From the NCBI RefSeq assembly GCF_916700565.1, contig NZ_CAKAKO010000002.1:310001-374000 (forward strand): a stretch of DNA of 64,000 nt, in the 5' to 3' direction. This stretch comes from Xenophilus sp. Marseille-Q4582. Its GTDB lineage: Bacteria > Pseudomonadota > Gammaproteobacteria > Burkholderiales > Burkholderiaceae_C. Shown one piece after another: positions 30,480-39,775 of this stretch (position 1 is the first letter of the stretch; every line of letters starts with the position of its first letter). The position numbers were made by a program, and so were the translations under genes. A model generated the notes under the pieces. The model was not told the DNA's origin. It searched no databases and worked only from the letters and a program-made list of their open reading frames with translations.

Positions 30480-30907
30480 CCCCCTCCATGCCCGAGCAGG
30501 TGCGCCGCGCCGTGCTCGCCATGCCCATGGCTCAGACGCTGGGCCTGCGCTTCACGCACATCGACGCTGGCGTGGCCGAGCTCGAGCTGCCCGTGCAGCC
30601 GGGCTTCTGCTTCCGCCCCGGCCAGCTGCAGGCCACGGCCGTGTTCGCGGCGGCCGATTTCGCCGCCGTCTCGGCCGCCGGCACGCGGCTGCCCGAGGGC
30701 TGGATCAACGCCACCATCGACGGCACGCTCAAGCTGCTGGCGCCCGCGCGCGGCAGCCACCTGCGCGCCCGCGGCCGCGTGGTGGATGCCGGGCGGCTGC
30801 TGACCGTGTGCGCAGCCGAGGTCTTCGCGGTGGAGGACGGGCAGGAAACCCTGTGCGCCACGCTGCTGGGCACGGCGCGCAACATCGATCCGGCGCGCCG
30901 CGCCTGA
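30476..30907 (+). CDS. PaaI-type hotdog thioesterase
   Basis: 143 residues with the hotdog thioesterase pattern (LGLRFTHIDAGVAELELPV, then FRPGQLQATAVFAAADFAA, INATIDGTLKLLAPARG). Such enzymes hydrolyse acyl-CoA thioesters; the usual catalytic Asp/Asn-Gly pair is not obvious here (PGQLQ in its place), so the substrate is open. An AAAGGA site lies just upstream, inside the end of the MerR gene. Convergent with the gene at 30924. Confidence 0.8.
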   Translation: MTPSMPEQVRRAVLAMPMAQTLGLRFTHIDAGVAELELPVQPGFCFRPGQLQATAVFAAADFAAVSAAGTRLPEGWINATIDGTLKLLAPARGSHLRARGRVVDAGRLLTVCAAEVFAVEDGQETLCATLLGTARNIDPARRA

Positions 30908-30923
30908 GCCCGGGGCGCGCCTT

Positions 30924-31718
30924 TCAGGCCGCGCGCTCGAGGCGCTCGGCGGCCAGGCACAGGTCCACCCAGGCGCGGCCCTTGCAGTCGCCGTTGCGCA
31001 GCAGGTAGGCCGGGTGGTAGCTGGCGACGACGGCGCATTCCGCACCCGCCAGCGCCGCCTGGTGCACGCAGCCGCGCAGCCGGCCCAGGGGCGCCTGCTG
31101 GCCCAGCAGCCGCTGCGCCGCCAGCGGGCCCAGCGCCAGCACCAGTTGCGGCGCCAGCGGCGCCACGGCGCCGGCGAAGGCGGCCTCGAAATCGAGCGCG
31201 CCCTCGGTGTCCGGCTGGCCGGGGGAGGCGCGCCACAGGCGCATCGCATGCACCGGCGCCGTGCCCGCGGGCAGGCGCAGGGCGCGCAGCATCTGGTCGA
31301 GCAGCCGGCCGGCCTCGCCGTCGAGCAGGCCGTCGTGGCGGCCGTCGGCGTGGGGCGGCGTTTCGACCACCACCAGCCAGCCGCCGGTGGCGGATTGGCC
31401 CTCGCTGGCATAGAGCCGTTGCGGGGCCGTGATGAGCAGCGGCGCGGCGGTGGCGGCAGCAGGCGCCGGCACGGGTGCCGCCGCGGGCAATGCGCTGCGC
31501 GGGGCCGGGGCGAGGGCCGGTGGGGGCACCGTGGGCGACGACGGCACCTCGGCCGGATCTGCCAAGGCCTGCGGCCCGGACGGGGGCGCTGGCAGGTGCG
31601 CGCGGGGCGCGGGCGGCACGGCCGCTTCGGCAGTCTGGGCCGGCGGCTGCGGCAGCCAGACCTTGATGCCCATCTCTTCCAGCATGGCGCGCTGCCGCGC
31701 GTCGAGTTGCAGCGTCAT
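30924..31718 (-). CDS. UDG-fold protein with psi-like N-terminus; candidate DNA polymerase III psi subunit
   Basis: 264 residues. The C-terminal 160 residues match the uracil-DNA-glycosylase fold (AGRLLDQMLRAL, then SYHPAYLLRNGDCKGRAWVD). The catalytic GEAPG motif is replaced by VETPP, and the N-terminal CxxC of iron-sulphur family 4 enzymes is missing. Residues 8-23 (RQRAMLEEMGIKVWLP) resemble the E. coli HolD start (QLQQLGITQW), and a Pro/Ala linker follows. The gene overlaps rimI by four bases; holD also overlaps rimI in E. coli. I therefore favour a divergent psi (HolD) over a repair enzyme. Automatic annotation would probably read uracil-DNA glycosylase. Confidence 0.6.
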   Translation of the reverse strand: MTLQLDARQRAMLEEMGIKVWLPQPPAQTAEAAVPPAPRAHLPAPPSGPQALADPAEVPSSPTVPPPALAPAPRSALPAAAPVPAPAAATAAPLLITAPQRLYASEGQSATGGWLVVVETPPHADGRHDGLLDGEAGRLLDQMLRALRLPAGTAPVHAMRLWRASPGQPDTEGALDFEAAFAGAVAPLAPQLVLALGPLAAQRLLGQQAPLGRLRGCVHQAALAGAECAVVASYHPAYLLRNGDCKGRAWVDLCLAAERLERAA

Positions 31719-32269
31719 CGCGCCAGGCCTCCCCAGGCGCTGGGCGATTCGTCCAGCCGCAGGCTCATGACGATCGCGTCCTCGCGCCCCCGGGCCGCCG
31801 GGTAGTAGGCCTTGCGAACTCCCACGCGCCGGAAGCCCTGGTGTTCATAGACCTCCTGCGCGCGCGCGTTGCTCACGCGCACTTCCAGCCACAGCCAGTG
31901 CGCCCGCTGCGCGCGGGCCCAGCCCGTCAGCGCCGCCAGCATCAGCGAGGCCCAGCCCTGGCGCTGGAAGGCCGGCGCCACCGTGATGTTGAGCAGATGC
32001 ACTTCGTCCACGCCTTTCATGGCGACGAAGTAGCCGATCAGCGCGTCGCCCGCGCCGAAGCGCACGGGCTGCGAGAGCGTGGCCGGGCTGCCGCCCGGCG
32101 CCGGCCCGACCAGGCACTGGCAGTGGTAGCCCACGCGCATCGAGTCGATGAAGTTGCCGCGCGTCCACGGATGGCTGTAGGCCACCTGTTCCACGGCCAG
32201 CACCGCGTCCAGGTGCTCCGCGGTCATGGCTTCGAGGCGGGCCTCCTGCGAAGACTGCACGGCGCTCAT
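31715..32269 (-). CDS. rimI: Ribosomal protein bS18-alanine N-acetyltransferase RimI
   Basis: 184 residues, slightly longer than E. coli RimI. GNAT fold: MTAEHLDAVLAVEQVAYSHPW near the N-terminus, the acetyl-CoA loop VAPAFQRQGWASLML and the C-terminal NARAQEVYEHQGFRRVGVRKAYY. It acetylates the N-terminus of protein S18. It overlaps tsaB upstream and the psi-like gene downstream by four bases each, so the three are translationally coupled. Confidence 0.92.
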   Translation of the reverse strand: MSAVQSSQEARLEAMTAEHLDAVLAVEQVAYSHPWTRGNFIDSMRVGYHCQCLVGPAPGGSPATLSQPVRFGAGDALIGYFVAMKGVDEVHLLNITVAPAFQRQGWASLMLAALTGWARAQRAHWLWLEVRVSNARAQEVYEHQGFRRVGVRKAYYPAARGREDAIVMSLRLDESPSAWGGLAR

Positions 32270-32985
32270 GCCGCCGCTCCGGCCTTGGCCGCCAGGCGCT
32301 CGGCCGTGGTCTGCGCCACCTTGTCGCGCACGTAGAGCGGCCAGGCCGCCTCGGGTGGCACGGCGCCGCCGGCCGCCAGCAGCGCCGGCGCCAGCCGCAG
32401 CAGCGCGGCGGCCGTGGGCAGGGCCGGCTGGCGCGGCAGGCCGGCGGGCAGGCGCTCGCCGTAGGCGGCGAAGGCGTTGCCGGCCAGCGTCCAGCCCGTG
32501 GCGTCGGGCGAGGACGGGGCCTGCACCTGCTCGGGCGCCATCAGCCGCGGCTCGCCGGCTTCGCCCGCGGCCCGCTGCCACAGGCCCTGGCCGTCGCGCC
32601 AGAAGGCCTGGGCGTAGACCTCGTCCATGCGCGCGTCCAGCAGCGCCAGCACGCGCGTGGCGCCGCTGCGGGCATGGGCTTCCTCGGCCACGGCCTGCAG
32701 CGTGTCGATGGGCAGCACGGGCCGGCCGCTGCCGAAGCCCAGGCCCTGTGCCACGGCGCAGGCCGTGCGCAGGCCCGTGAAGGCGCCCGGTCCGCGGCCG
32801 AAGCAGATGGCATCGAGCGCCGACAGCGCCAGCCCGGCTTCGGCCAGCAACTGCTGCACCGCGGGGATCAGCGTGGCGGAGGCCTGCGCGCCGCCGGCCT
32901 CGGTGCGGGCCAGTACGGCATCGCCGCGCTGCACGGCCAGGGACAGCACCTCGGTGCTGGTGTCGAAAGCCAGCAGATCAGGCAC
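32266..32985 (-). CDS. tsaB: tRNA t6A synthesis protein TsaB
   Basis: 239 residues of the ASKHA fold, starting PDLLAFDTSTEVLSLAV after a GTG start at 32985 with a GGAG site. The conserved FGRGPGAFTGLRTACAVAQGL follows. TsaB is the scaffold partner of TsaD/TsaE in attaching threonylcarbamoyl to A37 of tRNA. Sua5, which makes the activated intermediate, is also in this window (37561). First gene of the tsaB-rimI-psi-like operon and divergent from dacB. Confidence 0.92.
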   Translation of the reverse strand: MPDLLAFDTSTEVLSLAVQRGDAVLARTEAGGAQASATLIPAVQQLLAEAGLALSALDAICFGRGPGAFTGLRTACAVAQGLGFGSGRPVLPIDTLQAVAEEAHARSGATRVLALLDARMDEVYAQAFWRDGQGLWQRAAGEAGEPRLMAPEQVQAPSSPDATGWTLAGNAFAAYGERLPAGLPRQPALPTAAALLRLAPALLAAGGAVPPEAAWPLYVRDKVAQTTAERLAAKAGAAA

Positions 32986-33229
32986 GGCAGCGCTCCACGG
33001 CAGAACAATGAAAAGGAAGCGGCGCGGCGCGCCCGGGGGCCGATGGCGGCGCCGGGGCCGCCGCCGCGCCCAGGCCCACGGCGCGCGGGGGCAGCAGCGG
33101 CGGGCGCGGGACGGCGGACGGATCGGGCATCGGGCGATTATCGAGCGCTGGCCGGGGCGCCGCCGTGGCCCGGGCGGCCGGCCCCGTCCGACGCAGGGCG
33201 GCCGCCGGCGCTTTGGATAATTCCGCGCC

Positions 33230-34759
33230 ATGTCCGCGACCCGCCCGGCGCTGCGCCGCCCCCGTCCCCTTGCCTTCCTCCGTTCGCTGCCGGCCGCCGC
33301 CGGCGCTGCCCTGGCCGCGGCCGCCGTGCTGGGCCTGCCGCCGGCCGCCTGCGCGCAGGCCGCCTCGGCGGCCCCGGCCGCACCCGCCGGTCGCCTGCAG
33401 GCCCTGCCGCCCGAAGTCGAAGCCGCCCTCGCCCGCGCCAAGGTGCCCCGCGAGGCGGTGACCCTGCTGGTGGCCGACGCCGAAGGCCTGCGCCCGCCGC
33501 GCCTGGCCTGGCGCACGCAGGAGCCGGTGAACCCGGCCTCCATCATGAAGGTGGTCACCACCTACGCGGCGCTGGACCTGCTGGGCCCGGCCTACACCTG
33601 GAGCACGCCGGTCTACGTGGACGGCCCGGTCGTCGACGGCACCCTGCGCGGCAATCTCTACATCCAGGGCCGCGGCGATCCGGCACTGGTGATCGAGCGC
33701 CTGTGGCTGCTGCTGCGCCGCGTGCAGGGCATGGGCATCCGCCAGATCGCAGGCGACATCGTGCTGGACCGCAGCGCCTTCGACGCCAGCGTGGAGAACG
33801 ACCCCGCCGCCTTCGACGGCGAGCCGCTGCGCCCCTACAACGCCGCGCCCGACGCGCTGCTGCTGAACTTCCGCTCGGTGGCCATCCACTTCATGCCCGA
33901 CCGCCACAACCAGGTGGCGCACCTGCGCTTCGAGCCGCCGCTGGCCGGCGTGGCGGTGCAGCCGTCGGTGCCGCTCACGGCTGGCGAATGCAACGCGGGC
34001 GGCGACTGGCGCACGAACCTGCGGCCGGACTTCAGCGACCCGCAGCGCATGGTCTTTGCCGGCGGCCTGCCGGCCAGTTGCGGCGAGCGCAGCTGGTCCG
34101 TGGCCTACCCCGATCCGCGCAGCTACGCCCTGCGCGCCGTGGGCGGCCTGTGGGCCGAGATGGGCGGCCGCGTGGGCGGCCAGATGCGCCACGGCACCGT
34201 GCCCGCGGGCCTGAAGCCGGCCTTCGAGGTGCAGTCGCCGCCGTTGGCCGAGGTGATCCGCGACATCAACAAGTACAGCAACAACGTGATGGCGCAGCAG
34301 GTCTTCCTCACCCTGGCGCTGCAGCAGCAGCCGCGCCAGCCGGTGGGCTTCGACGATGCGCGCCGCGCCATCCGCCAGTGGTGGAACGAGCGCATCGGCA
34401 CCGGCGAGGGCCAGCCGACCTTCGACAACGGCGCCGGCCTGTCGCGCGACGAGCGCCTCACGGCCGCCGGCCTGGGCAGGATGCTGCAGGTGGCCTGGCG
34501 CTCGCCGGCCATGTCGGAGCTGATGGCCTCGCTGCCCGCCATCGGCGTGGACGGCACCCTGCGCCGGCGCCAGCTGCGCTCGGGCGGTTCGGCCCACCTC
34601 AAGACCGGCACCCTGCGCGACAGCAGCGGCATCGCCGGCTACGTGGACGGCGCCAGCGGCCGGCGCTGGGTGCTGGTGGCCATCGCCAACGACCCGAACG
34701 CGGCCGCCGCGCGCCCGGCCTTCGACGCGCTGGTGGACTGGGCCACGCGCGACCAATGA
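33230..34759 (+). CDS. dacB: D-alanyl-D-alanine carboxypeptidase/endopeptidase (PBP4)
   Basis: 509 residues with a signal peptide (cleavage near ACAQA). The three penicillin-binding motifs are in order: S104-I-M-K (PASIMK), SNN (KYSNNVMAQQ) and KTG (HLKTGTLRD). Length and the large insert between the first and second motifs fit class C PBP4. It trims or cleaves peptidoglycan cross-links in the periplasm. Upstream is the divergent GC-rich tsaB promoter region. Confidence 0.94.
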   Translation: MSATRPALRRPRPLAFLRSLPAAAGAALAAAAVLGLPPAACAQAASAAPAAPAGRLQALPPEVEAALARAKVPREAVTLLVADAEGLRPPRLAWRTQEPVNPASIMKVVTTYAALDLLGPAYTWSTPVYVDGPVVDGTLRGNLYIQGRGDPALVIERLWLLLRRVQGMGIRQIAGDIVLDRSAFDASVENDPAAFDGEPLRPYNAAPDALLLNFRSVAIHFMPDRHNQVAHLRFEPPLAGVAVQPSVPLTAGECNAGGDWRTNLRPDFSDPQRMVFAGGLPASCGERSWSVAYPDPRSYALRAVGGLWAEMGGRVGGQMRHGTVPAGLKPAFEVQSPPLAEVIRDINKYSNNVMAQQVFLTLALQQQPRQPVGFDDARRAIRQWWNERIGTGEGQPTFDNGAGLSRDERLTAAGLGRMLQVAWRSPAMSELMASLPAIGVDGTLRRRQLRSGGSAHLKTGTLRDSSGIAGYVDGASGRRWVLVAIANDPNAAAARPAFDALVDWATRDQ

Positions 34760-34984
34760 ACACAATGAACCCATGGAAAGAAGATGGCGGTGATGCGGCG
34801 CCGCCGGCCGGGCGCAGCGTCCGGCCCGACGCCACCCCGCCGCGTGCCCGCGCCGCGGCGACGGGCCAGTGACTGTTACTGATTGCGTCGCGCCCGGCAC
34901 GTCTCCAGAATGGCGCGGCACCGGCCGTTTCCTCGCTTCGCCGCGGCCCGGCGCCCCATCCATCCAACCGAAGGAGACCCCCTG

Positions 34985-36605
34985 ATGCCCCGCCAGCCGC
35001 TGCCCCCTGCCCGCCGCCCCGCACGCCCGCCCAGCCGTGGGCCCGGCGGGCCCGCACCACCGCAGCGCTGCTGGCCACCGCCGTGCTTGCCGCCTGCGGT
35101 GGCGGCGGGAGCGGTCCGGTCTTCATCCCCCCGATCGTCAACCCCCGCCGCCGCCCCCGCCGCCCGGGCGCGGCACGCTGGTCGAGCCCGCGAAGCCCGT
35201 CGCGCGCCTGTCGGCCGACCAGTTCACCGCCCTGCTGCGCCTGGACGACAAGGGCCGTGCGCTGGAGCAGATCGCCGGCAAGCCCAGGTGCGGCTTCGAA
35301 CTGCAGGCCATCCACTACCGCACTGTGGGCGGACACGACGAAGAAACCACCGCCAGCGGCGCGCTGATGGTGCCCGCCGGCACCGACCCCGCCTGCAATG
35401 GCAAGCGCCCCGTCGTGGTGTACGCGCACGGCACCACCACCGACCGCGCCTACGACCTGGCGCGCTGGATGGAGCCCGGCCAGGCCTCGGCCGCCGAGGG
35501 CGTGATCATTGCCGCCATGTTCGCGGCGCAGGGCTACATCGTGGTCGCGCCCAACTATGCGGGCTACGACAAGTCCACCCTGCCCTACCACCCCTACCTC
35601 AACGGCACGCAGCAGGCGCGCGACGTGGTGGACTCGCTCACCGCCGCGCGCAGCGTGCTGCCGGTGGCCGGCGTCGGCGACAGCGGCGCGCTGCTGCTCA
35701 CTGGCTATTCGCAGGGCGGCTACGTGGCGCTGGCCGCGCACCGCGAACTGCAGGCGCTGGGCGAGAAAGTCACCGCCTCGGCCCCGCTGTCGGCGCCCTC
35801 GGCCATCAGCCTGCTGACCGACTACAACTTCCTGGGCTGGCCGGCGCTGGGCTCCACCGTCTTCGTGCCGCTGCTGTCCACCAGCTGGCAGCAGCAGTTC
35901 GGCAACGTGTACGCCAAGACCGAAGACATCTACGAAAGCCGCTACGCGCCGGGCATCGACACCCTGCTGCCCAGCCTGACGCCCATCAACGACCTCTTCG
36001 CCGCCGGCAAGCTGCCGCTCACCGCGCTGTACCCGGCCAACGCCGTGCCCGGCCCGGTGGCGCCCGAACTGCGCGTCTTCTACGGCCCCGACAACCTCGT
36101 GCGCCAGAGCTACCTGACCCAGGCCGCCGGTGACGTGATGGCGCGCCCCTGCCCGGGCAACGCGCTGCCTGCCACGGCCGGCTCGCTGGGCAATGCCGCG
36201 GCGCTGGACTGCAAGCCCGACAACGGCTTCCGCAAGGCGGCGGTCGCCAACGACCTGCGCAACTGGCTGCCCACGCGTCCGGTCTTCTTCTGCGGCGGTG
36301 CCGACGATCCCACGGTCAACTTCCTGAGCACCCGCGCCACGGCCGGCTACTTCGCCGCGCGCGGCATGCCGGCGTCGATCCTGCAGGTGCTGGACCTGGA
36401 GGCGGCGGGCGGCGCGAACGACCCGTATGCCGCCGCCCGCGCCGGCTTCGCCCAGGCCAAGGCCCAGCGGTATGAAAGCACCGAAGGCGACGCCGCCGTG
36501 AAGGCCGAAGCCGTGCTGCGCGCCTACCACGGCACGCTGGTGCCGCCCTTCTGCGTCGCGTCGGCGCGCGGCTTTTTCCAGGGGGTGCTGGCGAGCGGCG
36601 GGTGA
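34985..36605 (+). CDS. Secreted lipoprotein-type alpha/beta hydrolase, N-terminus apparently frameshifted
   Basis: The enzyme domain reads in one frame from about 35150 to 36605: VVVYAHGTTT, nucleophile elbow TGYSQGGYVAL, APLSAPSA, CGGADDPTV and a C-terminal YHGTLVPPF. This is a lipase/esterase-like alpha/beta hydrolase. The natural start appears to be ATG 34985 with GGAG, in a different frame. A clear lipobox (LLATAVLAAC-GGGG) lies in a third frame at 35059-35103. Two single-base losses in G/C runs (near 35040 and 35120-35160) would explain this. Either the gene is damaged or the sequence has errors; the catalytic part is intact. Confidence 0.7.
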
Positions 36606-36780
36606 GGCGCGGCCCTTGAGGGATGCCTGCGCTGCGCGCAGGTTCGCCGCACCGTGGCTGCCCGCATGCGGGCAGCATTCGCCAGGCCCGGCATAACCAC
36701 TACGATGCAAGCCCCCAGGGTTCCCGATCGAAATGCGACGAAACCTGGGGGCCGTGCACATTGCCCCACCAGAGACATAC

Positions 36781-37182
36781 ATGTTCAGCCACATCATGGT
36801 CGGTTCCAACGACCTCCAACGTTCCAAACGCTTCTACGACGCCGTGCTCGGCGTCCTCGGGGCCGGAGAGCCCTTCCAGAACCAGGCCGGTTCGGGCCAC
36901 AACCGGCTGTTCTATCGGCACGACGGCGCGTCCTTCTGCGTGAGCGAGCCCATCAATGGCGAGCCGGCCACGCAGGCCAATGGCGGCACCATCGGCTTCA
37001 AGTGCAACTCGCCCGAGCAGGTGCAGCAGTTCCATGACGTGGCCGTGGCCCATGGCGGCACGTCCATCGAAGAGCCGCCGGGGCTGCGCGAAGGCAAGAT
37101 GGGAGCGATGTACCTGGCCTATGTGCGCGACCCGGATGGCAACAAGCTGTGCGCGATCCATCGGCCGCCCAAGGCGGCCTGA
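36781..37182 (+). CDS. VOC (glyoxalase/bleomycin-resistance fold) family protein
   Basis: 133 residues. One VOC module: FSHIMVGSNDLQRSKRFYDAVLG at the start, FYRHDGASFCV in the middle and AYVRDPDGNKLCAIHRP at the end. These proteins bind a metal and small substrates; the substrate is unknown, and only the N-terminal His is clearly a possible metal ligand. The start is the second ATG with AGAGA upstream; an earlier ATG at 36733 adds 16 residues. Confidence 0.85.
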   Translation: MFSHIMVGSNDLQRSKRFYDAVLGVLGAGEPFQNQAGSGHNRLFYRHDGASFCVSEPINGEPATQANGGTIGFKCNSPEQVQQFHDVAVAHGGTSIEEPPGLREGKMGAMYLAYVRDPDGNKLCAIHRPPKAA

Positions 37183-37209
37183 GCGGCGCCGGATTCAGGC
37201 CGCCCCGCG

Positions 37210-37470
37210 ATGACGGCCGGCGTACAGCCCAACAACCCCTTGCACGGCCTCACGCTGGAGGCCATCGTGGTGCGGCTGGCCGAGCACCATGGGTGGGACG
37301 GGCTGGCGCGCAAGATCCCTCTCAACTGTTTCAAGAACGATCCGTCGGTGAAGTCCAGCCTGACCTTCCTGCGCAAGACGCCCTGGGCGCGCGAGCAGGT
37401 GGAGCGCCTGTACGTTCTGACCTTCGCACCGCGCGAGGCGCGGGGCGATGCGAAGCGGAAGCCGCACTGA
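37210..37470 (+). CDS. VF530 family (DUF2132) DNA-binding-like protein
   Basis: 86 residues that match the VF530 family along most of their length: [45 protein letters not shown] and VERLYV. A family structure from Vibrio was described as possibly DNA-binding; its cellular role is unknown. It follows the VOC gene by 27 bases on the same strand. Confidence 0.88.
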   Translation: MTAGVQPNNPLHGLTLEAIVVRLAEHHGWDGLARKIPLNCFKNDPSVKSSLTFLRKTPWAREQVERLYVLTFAPREARGDAKRKPH

Positions 37471-37560
37471 ACCGAGGCCGGCCGCGGCGGCGCTCGGGCA
37501 TCCGCGCGTTGCTGAAGACGCAGAACCAGCGAGCTCCCTCGCCGCCTGCCCCTGCCCGGC

Positions 37561-38562
37561 TCAGGCCGCGGCCGCGCGCTGCAGCCGGTCGCGCACGCCT
37601 TCCCATTCGGGCGTGGCGGGCGGCGTTTCGATCCAGATCAGTTTCACGCCCTCGTCGTCGAATTGGCGCAGCACGGCGAAAAGCTGGCGTGCCGTGTCCT
37701 CGGCGTCGTCGGGCATGCGGCGCATCAGCAGGCGCTGCGAGGCGCTGCGCAGCGGCGCGCGGGACCACACGGCGATGTGCGCCGCCTGCGCGCCCAGCAC
37801 GTCCAGGCCGGCCTGCAGGGCCTTGGCGTCCATCAGGCGCACCTTGGCCGTGGGCGCGTAGTGCGCCTCCAGCGTGCCCGAGGCGCGCGGGTCGGGCGCC
37901 TGCAGCGCCTCGCGTTCGCGCAGCGGCTGGCCGGCTGCCTGCTCGATCTGCGTGCGCGTGAGCTTGCCGGGGCGCAGCAGCACGGGCGCCCCGCGGCTGC
38001 AGTCGACGATGGTGGATTCGATGCCGACCTCGCAGGGGCCGCCATCCAGCACCCGCAGATCGTCGGGGAACTCACCGGCCACATGTGCGGCCGTGGTGGG
38101 GCTCACGCGGCCGAAGCGGTTGGCGCTCGGGCCGGCCAGGCCCATCACGCCGCGTTCTGCGCAGGCGATCAGCAGGGCCTGCGCGACCGGGTGGTCGGGG
38201 CAGCGCAGGCCGATGGTGTCCTGCCCGCCCGCGGCCACGGCCCCCACGCCGGGCTGCCGCGCCACGATCAGGGTCAGCGGCCCGGGCCAGAAGGCGCGCG
38301 CCAGGGCCTGCGCGAAGGGCGGCAGCGGCTGGGCGAAATGCGCAACCGCCGCGGTGCCGGCGGCGCCCGCGGCCACGTGCACGATCAGCGGATGGTCGGC
38401 CGGCCGGCCCTTGGCCGCGAAGATGCCGCGCACGGCGTCGTCGTTGCCGGCGTCGGCCCCCAGGCCGTAGACCGTCTCCGTCGGGAAGGCGACGAGCTGC
38501 CCGGCCTGCAGCGCGTCGGCGGCCTGCTGGAGGGCGGCGGGGTCGCGGCCGTCGAGGATCAT
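37561..38562 (-). CDS. L-threonylcarbamoyladenylate synthase (Sua5 type)
   Basis: 333 residues. The YrdC domain occupies about 1-205 (VAFPTETVYGLGADA, KGRPADHPLIVHV, FWPGPLTLIV, GLAGPSANRFGRVSPTTA). A Sua5 linker follows (SGTLEAHYAPTAKVRL), then a Rossmann-like C-terminal domain. It makes threonylcarbamoyl-AMP from Thr, bicarbonate and ATP for tRNA t6A. It is downstream of purK by 16 bases, an arrangement typical of Burkholderiales. Confidence 0.93.
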   Translation of the reverse strand: MILDGRDPAALQQAADALQAGQLVAFPTETVYGLGADAGNDDAVRGIFAAKGRPADHPLIVHVAAGAAGTAAVAHFAQPLPPFAQALARAFWPGPLTLIVARQPGVGAVAAGGQDTIGLRCPDHPVAQALLIACAERGVMGLAGPSANRFGRVSPTTAAHVAGEFPDDLRVLDGGPCEVGIESTIVDCSRGAPVLLRPGKLTRTQIEQAAGQPLREREALQAPDPRASGTLEAHYAPTAKVRLMDAKALQAGLDVLGAQAAHIAVWSRAPLRSASQRLLMRRMPDDAEDTARQLFAVLRQFDDEGVKLIWIETPPATPEWEGVRDRLQRAAAA

Positions 38563-38578
38563 GGCAAGGGCGGCGGGT

Positions 38579-39775
38579 TCAGGCGGTCGAGTCCGCCAGG
38601 CCCAGCAGGCGAGCGGCCTGGGCGGCGGTGGCGCGCACCTGCGCCACGTCGGTGCCGGTGATGTTGAGGTGGCCCATCTTGCGGCCGCGGCGCGCCTCGG
38701 TCTTGCCGTACAGGTGCAGGTGGGTGCCGGGCAGGGCCAGCACGCGGTCCCAGGGCGGCTCGGTCTGCTGGGGGGAGCCCGGTGCGAACCACAGGTCGCC
38801 CAGCAGGTTGAGCATGAGGGCCGGGCTGTGCAGGCGCGGCGCCACCAGCGGCAGCCCGGCCAGCGTGCGCACCTGCAGGTCGAACTGCGAGACGTCGCAG
38901 GCGTCCAGCGTGTAGTGGCCGCTGTTGTGTGGGCGTGGGGCCATCTCGTTGACGACCAGCGAGCCGTCCTCCAGCGCGAAGAACTCGACGCACAGCACGC
39001 CCACGTAGTCCAGCCCGTCGGCCACCGACACGGCGGCGGCCACGGCCTGCTGCGCCAGCGCGGGCGGCAGCACCTGCTCATGCACTTCGGTCACGGCCAG
39101 GATGCCGTCCCGGTGCAGGTTGCGCTGCACCGGAAAGTGCACGCTGCGGCCGTCGGCGCTGCGCGCCACGATCACCGAGCACTCGGCGGCCAGCGGCAGG
39201 CGCTTTTCCAGCACGCAGGGCACGCCGCCCGTGGCTTCCCAGGCGCGGGCCAGTTCCTCGGCCGTGTGCACGGTCTGCTGGCCCTTGCCGTCGTAGCCCA
39301 GGCGCGCGGTCTTCAGGATGCCGGGCAACAGCGTGGCGGGCACGGCGGCCAGGTGCGCAGCGCTTTCGATCACGGCATAGGGCGCGCAGCCCACGCCGCT
39401 CGTGGCGGCGCAGCGCGTGAAATGCGCCTTTTCGAGGATGCGGTCCTGCGCGATGCCGACCGCATGGGCGGCCGGCGCCACGGGGCGGTCGCCGGCCAGC
39501 GAGGCCAGGGCCTGGGCCGGCACGTTCTCGAATTCGGTGGTGATGGCGTCGGCCAGCTTCGACAGGCGGGCCAGGCCGTCTTCGTCCAGGTAGTCGGCGT
39601 GGATGTGGTGGTGGCTCACGCGGCCGGCCGGGCTGTCCGCGTCGGGGTCGAGCACGGCGGTGAAGTAGCCCATGGCTTGCGCGGCATGCACGAACATGCG
39701 GCCCAGCTGGCCGCCGCCCATCACGCCCAGCGTGCTGCCGGGCAGCAGGGGCGAGGTGACGGTGGCAGGGCTCAC
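38579..39775 (-). CDS. purK: N5-carboxyaminoimidazole ribonucleotide synthase
   Basis: 398 residues, ATP-grasp fold. [21 protein letters not shown] starts the N-domain, and the grasp region includes [30 protein letters not shown] and [21 protein letters not shown]. It converts AIR, bicarbonate and ATP to N5-CAIR. The start is a GTG overlapping the purE stop by four bases (GTGA), so the two are translationally coupled. Confidence 0.95.
   Translation of the reverse strand: MSPATVTSPLLPGSTLGVMGGGQLGRMFVHAAQAMGYFTAVLDPDADSPAGRVSHHHIHADYLDEDGLARLSKLADAITTEFENVPAQALASLAGDRPVAPAAHAVGIAQDRILEKAHFTRCAATSGVGCAPYAVIESAAHLAAVPATLLPGILKTARLGYDGKGQQTVHTAEELARAWEATGGVPCVLEKRLPLAAECSVIVARSADGRSVHFPVQRNLHRDGILAVTEVHEQVLPPALAQQAVAAAVSVADGLDYVGVLCVEFFALEDGSLVVNEMAPRPHNSGHYTLDACDVSQFDLQVRTLAGLPLVAPRLHSPALMLNLLGDLWFAPGSPQQTEPPWDRVLALPGTHLHLYGKTEARRGRKMGHLNITGTDVAQVRATAAQAARLLGLADSTA

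Noticed and set aside
30924-31718. Functional uracil-DNA glycosylase
   Set aside because: The fold is recognisable, but motif A and the iron-sulphur CxxC are missing; the rimI context and N-terminus point to psi instead.
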